Assembly: GCF_024362695.1 (NCBI RefSeq)
Contig: NC_065417.1
Coordinates: forward strand, 7,247,001 to 7,311,000
Reading direction: 5' to 3'
DNA from: Pectinophora gossypiella
Taxonomy: Eukaryota > Arthropoda > Insecta > Lepidoptera > Gelechiidae
Length of the DNA: 64,000 nt
This document shows, one piece after another, positions 54,901 through 64,000 of this stretch (positions are counted from its first letter, which is position 1; each line of letters starts with the position of its first letter). A program made the position numbers and the translations under genes. Under the pieces are notes generated by a model that was not told the DNA's origin, searched no databases, and saw nothing but the letters and a program-made list of their open reading frames with translations.

Positions 54901-57431
54901 TAGTTTTAAACTTAATTTCTCTCCCCTGTTGGCCAGTTTGTTAATTTCATTTACTGCTGTATCTTGTTCTATCTGGTCATTGTTTTGTTTATCATCGTCA
55001 GACTCTCTCGGGTCTATATTATTGATCATAAGATCACCACTCTCACTAGTAGCATATGATCCTAGCTTCCAGACTTCCAAGTGATTACTGTACCTGAAAA
55101 TGTTTAAGATTTTTTTTTTTTAATTGAGTTGTACTTATACTAATTTCAATCGCTTAATGAAGACAAATCTACGACTAACGAAAAACTTTTTTCTATTTAA
55201 CTTATTTATGAATTTTAATCAAGAAAAAGATAATTATAACTCTGACATTTTATCATGTTTTTCTATGATGCCACGGTGTGCTTTTTCATACCAATTCCAT
55301 AATAATTTCGTGTTTTATCGTTTAGTAAAAAGTAACTGATTTGACTAGTTGGAAACAAGCTTATTGAAGATGTGCCGAACATAATTAAGTCTTGAAAATT
55401 AAGTGTAACATAAAAAAGATAAAGTAACTTCCATTTACCTCAACAACAAAAGCTTCTTTTTCGTACATACAGATGACCGTGGTGTTGGAATCATATGTGG
55501 CACTCTCATTACCCATTTGGGTGGGTAGCTTGAAAAGGTCAGGTAACCATCAACACCAGCTGACAAGAGCTTACCATCAGTCACTAGCAGAGCTCTGAAA
55601 TGTATCACATTTTTTCTTTTATTGGTAGGTAGGTACTATGGAGAAGTACTAAATAATAAATTCCACACACCATAAACATATTCTGTGTCTATCAGGGGTA
55701 GCCAGCTTGATTAGACCCAAGATCTCTTGTTTACTAACAGAACTCTACAAATTTACCAATTACATACTTCTTGCAACCTTTAATAAACAGCATAGTTCAG
55801 TACACAATCATGTAGTATTTTTTATTTTATAAAATGATTGCATTGAGTAGTTTTGCTTTGCCTTGCCACGATCGTCTGGACTAACAGTTGCGATCAACCA
55901 GTTGGCAACCCCTGGTCTATATAGTATCAAAACCACTTTTTAGGATATATTACCAACTGCATAAGTCACTTTGTGTTAGCATAAACTTGAGACAATTTTC
56001 ATCAGAGACAGTCCTCAGTAATGATGTGGTTACCAATGCATTTAATTATTATTTGTATGGGTTATTTACAAATACTTTTATTACTTTGTCTCTCTTGTAA
56101 CTAGATTACCTGACATCATGCTCATGTATGTGCCTCTGAACATGCTTCACCCACTGGGTCTTGACTTCATGCCCTTGAGCCTTCTCAATCTTAATAAAGT
56201 GTGAGATGATGGGGTCTATCCCACTGCAATAGATGTTCTTCTCATCCTCTGACACTGCTATTGATAACACATCTGCTTTGTGGGTTGTGTATGACTCTAT
56301 CTGAAATTAATGAAAAAATGCTTTATCCATTGAAAATATAAAATTATAAAAAGGGAATAAACACAATAGCTAGCATCATCATAATATTCATCACATCCTT
56401 GCTGATACACCTTCACACCACCTTCTCTATTGAAAATTTGAAACTGGTAGGTAATTTTATACCTGAGGAGTTCTTAAATAATACAAAATGTGGCCTGTTC
56501 TAGGTATATTAGGCATTTTTGTTTGACAAGTTTTGAAATTATTGGATTACATTATTTTATTTTAACTGTCTTATGGGAAAATAAAAATTATAATTATTGA
56601 AACCTCACCTGTTCTCCAACAGTGCTGTCCCAAAATGTGAGTCTACCCTGACTGTCTCCAGATACAATAGTATTATCTGAGAGCATTGCCACACACCACA
56701 CAACTACCTCTTTCTGTCGTCGAGTTACTGAGATCCGAGTCATAGCATGACCTGTCAGTACATTCCATACTCTGATTGTATCTATTGAATCTGAACCAAG
56801 CAATAAAATATATATAAATAGGTAGGTATATTGTTTAAGGTTATTGGACCCTTATCAACTTATACTTCACATACCTGTTACAAGAGTGTTTCCGGATTTA
56901 TCAAACTTACAACACATTATCCTACCCTCCTGCTTATCAAAGAGCTTGCTGTACACTATATCACCATTCTCGACTGAGTAAAGATTAATGTATCCTTGTT
57001 CTGTGCCCACAGCCACTAATGTGCTTTCTACATTTACATCAAGACACCATGCAGCGTATCCTGTTAGTAATACACTGTGCTTCCTCGTAAGTTTCACTAT
57101 ATCCCACTCGACCAAAGCACCAGTCAGCCCGGTTGACAGCAGCCGTTCGCCAACCCAACCAAGGGCCTCCACAGACCCATTTTCAACGCCAGGAATGAAC
57201 CTCACCAGATAAGGAGCTTTATTTAAATCCCATACTTCAATGGAAGCGTCTGCTCTGTAAATAATGACATTGGTTTTTAAATATATTCATTAAAATAAAG
57301 TTAAAAACGATGATGTTGTACAAAACTAACCTTGCAAGTGCGATTAGTTTATGAGCTTTATTATACGAAACACACGTAATGGGTTGAGGTTTTGGGTTGT
57401 AAAATCTAACTCGGTGCACTTTGCTTGCCAT
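51914..57431 (-). CDS. UTP4: UTP4 (cirhin), copy 2
   Basis: Eleven exons matching copy 1: 57331-57431, 56875-57254, 56609-56790, 56110-56300, 55439-55594, 54766-55093, 54309-54504, 53572-53858, 53015-53188, 52271-52348, 51914-52027. The sum is again 2187 bases with no stop, frameshift or broken GT/AG site found. By eye there are four amino-acid changes relative to copy 1: G to D in GSIDTIRVW, D to N in DDLDDDQ, V to M in TMIVHSD, and A to T in YLAGFHW. About eight changes are silent. The G to D change lies at an exon 2/3 junction in a WD40 motif. The copy is therefore potentially functional, or is the second allele of the same gene. Confidence 0.9.
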
Positions 57432-58304
57432 AATGCATTAAATAAACACTATTTCATATATAAATTCGACATGTGTCTCTCCACTCCAACTTTGCTCTCC
57501 AATCTCCCTGGCGAAACGTCAATGTCAAAACCACGTGTAGTGAGTTTATAAAGAAAGTAATAGCTTGTTATTTAAACAAAATAAATTAATTCAAGACTCC
57601 AAAATTGCGTTTCTTTTTATTGAAATTACAATCATTAATTTGTTATTTTACAAATTAAAAAATCGAATGTTTCAATAAAAAGCAAAATATACCCTCTAAC
57701 AAGATTATATCGCTCTTCATAAACGAAACGATTTAGGTATTCGCGGTGTTGCCATTTAATATTTTTACCCTTAACCTCGTAAGGCCCGGATTTCCAGACA
57801 CAATAGTTAAACAATGGGATTTAGATTTTAAAAGGCATCTGAGCCTTACGTCCTTAAATATATTTTGTTATTGTTTTTTCTTGCATAATACGAAATTTTA
57901 TGGAAATTTTTCATTGTTTCAACCAATTCAGCTGCCGCTTTAGCTAATTGCTGAGTACTGAAATTGATATTGACGTGACACTTAACAATTTAACAACTTT
58001 GGCTGTTTAGCCGGGAATTTTTGTTGTATAATGTAAAAATGTAATATTATAACGTAAGAGTTATATATCTTTCAAATAAAAATTAATATGAAAGATTTAT
58101 GATTTTGTGAAGGAAATAGTTCTACCTACCTACTTCACGAAAGAGTTTTGGGGATATTTTTTTAGAAATGGGGATATCCAAAATGCGTAGTTGGCAACTC
58201 TGACTTGATTTCTTTCCCAGAGTTGACTAATTTACTGCTTCTCAAATTCGTATTTTATTGGTGATATTTACATATAGCATTGCTAAATCATTTGCGCTTT
58301 CGTC

Positions 58305-60858
58305 ATGGGTGATGGACAAGGAGAAAATCAACTCCTCCTGGCGAATGGTAAGGCTGAAAAACAATTTATTATTTTGACAGCTGATGATTCAACCAAAAAC
58401 CTATTTTGCTATTTTCTTGTTACTAAACAAAGCAATGCTGATAGCTGGAGTAAGCAGCGAAAACTTGTATTGCGCAATTGACTTTCTCGTTTATTACATG
58501 AACTGGTGTTTATATACATGTTCAACGTTGTTGTTTTTACAGAGGAGGTAAATGAGAGTACGTTATCGGTGATCGGACCTGATGAATTACCTCCGCCGTA
58601 CCAACAAGCTGGGATGCCCATGGTGACATGTCGCGTCTGCCAGGCTATGATAGACATCTCTGGGAAGAGAGAACAACATGTTGTCAAATGTTCTGAGTGT
58701 AATGAAGCAACGGTAAGGATTATTGTCAATTGATGACTCAAAGTTCACCATGACTACAAACACATTAATCCTATTATTTGGATTCGGCATAGGTGCTGTT
58801 AAATACCTAATTAGTCCCCAATTCATAGTTCCTACTATTATGGTTCCTACTCATCTCATTATGCACATACCTACATACATACTTAGTGTCTACTTATTGT
58901 CTGTGGCTCTATTTGCATGAATTAAGTTTATATTTGTGTATGGAAAAAGTAAACAAGTGCTTTGTATTAGATTTAAATATTTACATTAGATTATTTATAG
59001 TACATTACACATTATAATAATGTATTTATTTTATTCTTAGGTCTTGTTTTGATATCACCAGATATAATAATTGAGATTATAGTGACCTTCTTTAAATATT
59101 TTTAAAGACTTCAAAGTAAACAGACTGCTGTGCCTATTGGGTTGGGATAGGCATATTCCCCAGATAAAAATCTTTATCACCTTAGTATGTTATATTTATT
59201 ATTTATTGTTTTATTTATTACATATTTTTTATGTCAAATTTGTAAAGTACCACATATTTTTTAAAATATTGTAAAAATGGTAAATTTTCCATTTATTGTA
59301 AATAATTAAGTGAATCCTACACTTAGTACCTAGTTAGCCTGTTTAAATAAATTACTTAACTGTCTATTGCTATTCAAGTATCCACTCACTGTTGAGTACA
59401 CACCTTTCTGTCATGACACTCTTTCTTGTCCTGTGTAAGTCTTACTTTCTGGCATACAATAAAAATGTTAATGCATACTTATTATTAATTTCCAGCCAAT
59501 ACGAAATGCGCCGCCGGGGAAGAAGTTTGTGCGGTGCCCGTGCAACTGCTTGATGATCTGCAAGTCGTCGTCGCAGCGCATCGCGTGCCCGCGGCCCGAC
59601 TGCAAGCGCATCATAAACCTGGCTCCGTCACCCGTCACGCCACCCGTGCCTACTATGCCCGGCATGTGCAGGGTCATCTGTGCACACTGCCAGGACACAT
59701 TCTTGGTAAGTAGATTTGCCATATCATATCTATTTTTGCCTTACCCTCTAAATAATAATATTCTCTGTACTCTGACTTCTAGGATGTTCTATGTCTCATT
59801 AAATTATTGAGCTTACTTAGAATGACAGCTGCCAGGATAGTACAGCACAATACAGGATAGTAGTTTTCCTGATATGTCTTATAAGCAATATTTAATAATT
59901 AAATGCAAATAAAATATGTGTATTTACTACCTCTAACAATATTACCAGGGTAGATGGTAGAGACTCCACCATTACTTTATATTTTGCTATGTGGTGTCGA
60001 TCATTCTTCTGACTGATTCTGCTAAGATATCCCTCATAGCAGAAACTTAAAACTATTACTAATTAAAACTTATCAATGAAAAAAATCATCATATCCATCT
60101 TAGGATTTCATATAATATATGATATGTTATGTTATGATTTCATATTAAGAGAGCTTGCAAGTTGTCCTTTATTACTTATGGGTCCGCCTACCCCATTAGA
60201 GATAACGGGCATGAGTTTTGTTTACAATAAGTTAGATTATGACATTGGGCGAAAAAAATGTATCAATGTATTATTAACCCAGTCAAAGGGATAACCAACC
60301 AAATGTTAATATTGTTAAGCAAAATATCAGGATATCCCTTTGTGGAGGCTTCCCCTTCAATGGGATGTTATAGTATGTAATGATAGGGGCTTATATTTAT
60401 AAAGTTAAAAATATGTTTTATGATTGAGTCATACAGCGTACATCATTTAGTTGAGTTGATAAAAGGGCCATTATCTAAATATGATATAAGAATACTTCTA
60501 ATCTTATCACAGTGATTAAGAATAGCTCATTGAACTTTTATTTAGCATGTAAACACTGTCTAATGACTAGAATTTGTTGCAGTATCAACTACTGAAGAAC
60601 TCGCCGGTGCGATGCCCTCACTGTAGGAAGGTGTCGTCGGTGGGGCCGCGCATGGCCCTAGTCAAGGGCACGATATTCGCAGTACTCGCCCTCATATGTT
60701 TCGCGATCGCTCTTGGCGTGACGCTGGGCACCCTCGCGGCTGCTAAGAGCCACGGCGGCGGCGTGTACGTCGCCTACGTCGGCGCCTTCCTCCTTGCACT
60801 CATCCTCGCCGCCCGCGCCATCTATTACTTCGCTATTTATTTATTTATTTATTCGTAG
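58305..60858 (+). CDS. TMEM55: TMEM55-type phosphatase, copy 2, C-terminus replaced by LINE
   Basis: Exons 58305-58347, 58543-58712, 59496-59705 and 60583-60858. The frame is open to a TAG at 60856-60858, giving 232 residues. Up to A225 it matches copy 1 apart from L91M, two residues before the CX5R cysteine, and silent changes. After A225 the last ten residues (MKVSVIDGPM) are lost and IYLFIYS follows, encoded by the tail of a minus-strand LINE inserted at 60837. Both transmembrane helices and C93/R99 survive, so the enzyme could still fold, but the cytosolic tail and natural 3' UTR are gone. Transcripts would have to end inside antisense LINE sequence. Confidence 0.85.
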
Positions 60859-61144
60859 GGATAGTAACAGCTTTACATTTTAAGGTTACAGTACAAAGAT
60901 GAAATTTATAAGCCAATTATAACTATCCTCGGTTTACAATTTGATGGAGGCGAACATATGTATTGATAAAAAATAAGAATACAAAAGCAAATTGTTTGAT
61001 TAAAGAAACACCGACAAGAAGATATGCATATACACACATATATACATACATATACATATACAAAAATAATAATACATAAATAGTAATAAATAATAATACT
61101 GAATAATGTAATAATAATATAATAAAGTAACAAATATTATATTG

Positions 61145-61400
61145 TAGTGCTGTCGTATGAAGTGATTGTTATATTGTGTATTTGTGTCATGTTGCAATGG
61201 AATTGTATTGTAATGTATCGTTTTGCATTGCGTTAAATTGTATTGCATTGTGATGGTGTTGTGTTGTGTGTTGTGCGTTGTGTGTTGTGTGTTATGTGTT
61301 GTGTGTTGTTTTGTTGTGTGTTGTATTGTATTGTATCATATTGTATTGTACTGTTTGTATTGCATTACACTGCACTCCACCGTTCCGCGATGCACTGCTT
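61145..61400. repeat. Imperfect GTTGT/ATTGT simple repeat
   Basis: Runs of TGTTGTGTG and TTGTATTGTATTG with many interruptions, inside the LINE 3' UTR. Weak repetitive frames here are not genes. Confidence 0.8.
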
Positions 61401-61422
61401 CGCATTGCATTGTAAAAATTAC

Positions 61423-64000
61423 TTATTGACCATCTGTGTTTATATGACGTTTTATTTTAGTTATAAATAGTTGTTTAGATCCAATAAAGGGATCAATGTC
61501 CCCTTCGGAATTAAAATGTTGATTATAGGTGTTTAAAACTCTGGTCATTACAGAGTTTCTACCATAATTAGTTGTATGAAATGGCGCGTGAAATAGGGCT
61601 GTATGCCTAGACCGACGCTTCGGTGTATTAAAAGTGACATTACCTAGAAGTTCAGTACAGTCGAGACGACCGCGGATAACGTCGAATAGCAGACCCATAT
61701 CCAATACGTCGCGACGTTGTTCCAGTGTAAGAAGACTGTGTGCCCGACAAACCTCATCATACGTGGCTTCACGGTTTATTTTCCTACATTTGAAGTTAAG
61801 GTGTTTAACGAATCTTTTCTGTATGCTTTCAATACGGTTTATATACACATGATATTGTGGAGACCAAATAGTACTGGCATACTCTAATATGCTACGAACA
61901 TATGCGTAGTACACTATTTTAATAGTTATGGGACAAAAGAAAGGCTGACAGGTGCGGATAACAAAACCAAGGTTGCGATAGGCTTTATTGGTGATTGTGT
62001 CTATGTGAGTGGACATGAGCATTTTCGTGTCGAAGGTAACTCCCAAGTCCCGCACCACCTCGGTCCTCTGAATAACAACGCCGTTGAAGTGGTACGAGAA
62101 GTTTAAAGGTGTTATCTTCCGAGTAAAACTAATGCATTGACATTTGCCAATGTTGACAGAGATTCGGTTTTCAGAGTAGTAAGTGAATAAATTATTAAGA
62201 TCTTCTTGCAATAGCCTACAGTCAGCAACACAGCGAGTCGTCATGTAGATTTTCTTATCATCGGCGTATAATAAGTGCTTGGCGTTTTTGATAGCGTAGT
62301 AAATGTCAAAAATATAGGCATTGTAAAAGAGAGGACCGAGGTGCGATCCCTGAGGAACTCCAGAAGGAATAGCGACCAAGTCCGATCTGTATCCACCAAG
62401 AACAACAATTTGGGAGCGGTTACTTAAGTAGGAGCGGACCCAACGCAAGAGATCTCCGTGAATACCTAGGCTTTCCAGTTTTTTAAGAAGTATTTTGTGG
62501 TCCACGCGGTCGAAAGCCTTCTCGAAATCCGTGTAGATCACGTCCACCTGTCCCCCACCCTCCATTTCACTAAGCACAAAGTTTGAAAATAAGGCAAGGT
62601 TTGATGTTGTGGAGCGTCCTCGAAGGAAGCCATGCTGGGTTTGAGGTATGCCCTTCACAATGAGGGAGTAAATTTGGTCATATATTAATTTTTCAAATAG
62701 CTTACTAATTGTATTTAAAATTGAAATTGGACGGTAGTTTTCTATCATGGACTTTGATCCCTTCTTATGTACTGGAACGATTTGGGCCCGCTTCCAAACA
62801 GCGGGAAAAACACACTCCTTAAGTGACCTACGAAACAATATAGTGACAGGTAATGAAAGACCATCGGCACACGAGGCAAGAAAAATCGGAGGGATTCCGT
62901 CACAGCCGGCTCCTTTGTTTCTGTCTAAAGAACGAAGTAGTTTTAAAATGATTTGTTCATTGACATTAATATATGATAAAATTTCGTTACAAGAATAGGT
63001 GCAAGTTGTTGATTGGTGGGCTTGATCAGCTGTAGTTGGAGATATAAAAACGTTTTCAAAGAAATTACTGAATGCTGAGCAGATATTATGACCATCGGTA
63101 TAGCAAATATTTTTGTAAGTAAATTTCTTCGGATATGAGGATCCCCCCCTTTTAGACTTAGCATATTTCCAAAAATATTTCGGGGATTTTTTAATGAATT
63201 TTTCAGCGTTGCTACTGAACTTATTGAAACAGAGTTGTTGTAAACGATGCTGTCTCTCTCTCAGAAGGGAGAATTCATCGTAATCTCTAGGGTTGCCAAA
63301 TTTTTTCCACCTCTTATGAATTTTCACCTTTTCACGGTCAACCTTTATCAAAGCCTGACTATACCAGTATGGATATGTGTTATTTTTATTTATTTTAGAG
63401 ATAGGAACAAACTCAGCGAAACATCGTTGTAATTCGTTGTAAAATATATCTACAGCATCGTCAACTGTGTTACAATGTGTCAGCAATTCGGCCCATTCAA
63501 TAGTCCTTAAGTAATCATTGATCTTGTCATAATCGCATTTGTAGAAATTGTACCGGGGTATATTATTTACTAAGATGGGAAAGATATGCAAATCCAAAAC
63601 ATCAATATCTAGTGAGGGGTGTGCAACATCCTCTTTAATAATCGGTTGCGAACAGCGATCTGAAGTGCATGGAAGATTGCTTAAACATAAATCAAGAAAA
63701 TTACCTTTATAGTTACAAATTAAGTTGTATTGATTTAAACCTAGGAAAAATAATTCATCCAAAAATGATGTAGATGCGTCCGTTATTTCTTGAGAAGGTG
63801 ATTTTTTTATACAATAGGTATTCGAGCTATTCCAAGTAATCCATGTTAAATTAAAGTCTCCGACCACAATAACATTATCAGAAGGAAAGCAGTCCATAAT
63901 GTGTTGTATATTATTTTTTATAAGGTTTAGTCGGGTAGTAATGTCACTAGGATCCGGAGGGACATAGGCTGTTACTATATGTAAATTAGAAGAAGAGTGG
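61423..64000 (-). CDS. LINE ORF2 (endonuclease C-part and reverse transcriptase), partial
   Basis: The frame is open from the window edge (…HSSSNLHIVTAYVPP) to a stop at 61423, about 859 codons. Endonuclease motifs VTAYVPP and VVGDFN and the following LDLCLSNLP are present. Reverse transcriptase includes KGAGCDGIPP, NYRPISIL, QHGFLRGRSTTSNL, YTDFEKAFDRVDH, GVPQGSHLGPL and catalytic LLYADDKKIY. There is no frameshift in the visible part, so the element may be complete and young. The true start codon is outside. The first internal Met (63897) is within the endonuclease domain and is not the start. Confidence 0.93.
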   Translation of the reverse strand, partial: HSSSNLHIVTAYVPPDPSDITTRLNLIKNNIQHIMDCFPSDNVIVVGDFNLTWITWNSSNTYCIKKSPSQEITDASTSFLDELFFLGLNQYNLICNYKGNFLDLCLSNLPCTSDRCSQPIIKEDVAHPSLDIDVLDLHIFPILVNNIPRYNFYKCDYDKINDYLRTIEWAELLTHCNTVDDAVDIFYNELQRCFAEFVPISKINKNNTYPYWYSQALIKVDREKVKIHKRWKKFGNPRDYDEFSLLRERQHRLQQLCFNKFSSNAEKFIKKSPKYFWKYAKSKRGGSSYPKKFTYKNICYTDGHNICSAFSNFFENVFISPTTADQAHQSTTCTYSCNEILSYINVNEQIILKLLRSLDRNKGAGCDGIPPIFLASCADGLSLPVTILFRRSLKECVFPAVWKRAQIVPVHKKGSKSMIENYRPISILNTISKLFEKLIYDQIYSLIVKGIPQTQHGFLRGRSTTSNLALFSNFVLSEMEGGGQVDVIYTDFEKAFDRVDHKILLKKLESLGIHGDLLRWVRSYLSNRSQIVVLGGYRSDLVAIPSGVPQGSHLGPLFYNAYIFDIYYAIKNAKHLLYADDKKIYMTTRCVADCRLLQEDLNNLFTYYSENRISVNIGKCQCISFTRKITPLNFSYHFNGVVIQRTEVVRDLGVTFDTKMLMSTHIDTITNKAYRNLGFVIRTCQPFFCPITIKIVYYAYVRSILEYASTIWSPQYHVYINRIESIQKRFVKHLNFKCRKINREATYDEVCRAHSLLTLEQRRDVLDMGLLFDVIRGRLDCTELLGNVTFNTPKRRSRHTALFHAPFHTTNYGRNSVMTRVLNTYNQHFNSEGDIDPFIGSKQLFITKIKRHINTDGQ

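Larger units (their letters stand above)
44114..60836. repeat. Segmental duplication, copy 2
   Basis: Begins TTACAAGAGCTAAAACTCC, against TTACAAAAGCTAAAACTCC in copy 1 at 25161. It follows copy 1 collinearly to TTCGCTAT at 60836, interrupted only by the LINE at 44781-50095. Small differences include an 11-bp shortening near 44243 and indels in introns. Beyond 60836 another LINE replaces the expected sequence, so the true far end of the duplication is hidden. Confidence 0.93.
60837..64000 (-). mobile_element. CR1/Jockey-group LINE, 3' part (continues past window)
   Basis: A minus-strand element. Its 3' end is an (ATAA)n tail at 60837-60856, preceded by TACTATCCCTACG. The 3' UTR of about 570 bases contains a GTTGT-type repeat region at 61145-61400. 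Then comes an ORF2 open to the window edge. It inserted into the last exon of TMEM55 copy 2. Its sequence and tail type differ from the LINE at 44781-50095, so it is a different family. The 5' end and any target duplication lie outside. Confidence 0.9.

Noticed and set aside
61223..61470. Cys/Val-rich open frames near 61.3 kb
   Set aside because: They come from the GTTGT simple repeat in the LINE 3' UTR.

Overview
This is nuclear DNA from an insect, most likely a moth or butterfly. The gene models have short introns with GT/AG junctions. Intergenic DNA is AT-rich with tRNA-derived SINEs, and there are RTE-, CR1/Jockey- and Ty3/Gypsy-type retroelements of the sort common in Lepidoptera. The order is inferred from repeat style and gene similarity, not from a search. 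Everything was read by eye.

Layout. (1) 1-23.6 kb has no recognisable host gene. It holds an RTE LINE 3' end, SINEs, LINE scraps, several GC-rich islands, and a complete, very young Ty3/Gypsy element (7788-13966) with LTRs that look identical. Outside recognised elements this region also carries nine perfect copies of the palindrome GTCTAGAC, the known Smad-binding palindrome. (2) 23.6-41.2 kb is a compact gene cluster: a five-exon gene for a small protein resembling the ciliary C20orf85/CIMIP1 (LLC1) family (+), UTP4/cirhin (-, 11 exons, 728 aa), a TMEM55/PIP4P-type phosphatase (+, 4 exons, 235 aa), and a TPPP/Ringmaker homologue (-, first exon not found). (3) 43.07-44.11 kb is a two-unit tandem repeat, each unit containing a long imperfect hairpin. 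(4) At 44,114 a second copy of the 25,161-36,598 segment begins. It contains a headless copy of the CIMIP1-like gene, a second intact UTP4 and a second TMEM55 gene. A complete CR1/Jockey-type LINE (44,781-50,095) sits in an intron of this copy, and the matching empty site is at 25,844-25,849. A second LINE (60,837 to beyond the window end, minus strand) cuts off the last ten codons of the second TMEM55 gene.

The host genes have unrelated housekeeping or cytoskeletal roles: small-subunit rRNA processing (UTP4), endolysosomal phosphoinositide turnover (TMEM55), and microtubules (TPPP, possibly the CIMIP1-like protein). UTP4 and TMEM55 are divergent, 863 bp apart between start codons. UTP4 and the CIMIP1-like gene converge on a short spacer packed with TATCGATA motifs. 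The tandem copy is either a recent real segmental duplication or two haplotypes assembled end to end, and the sequence alone cannot decide which.
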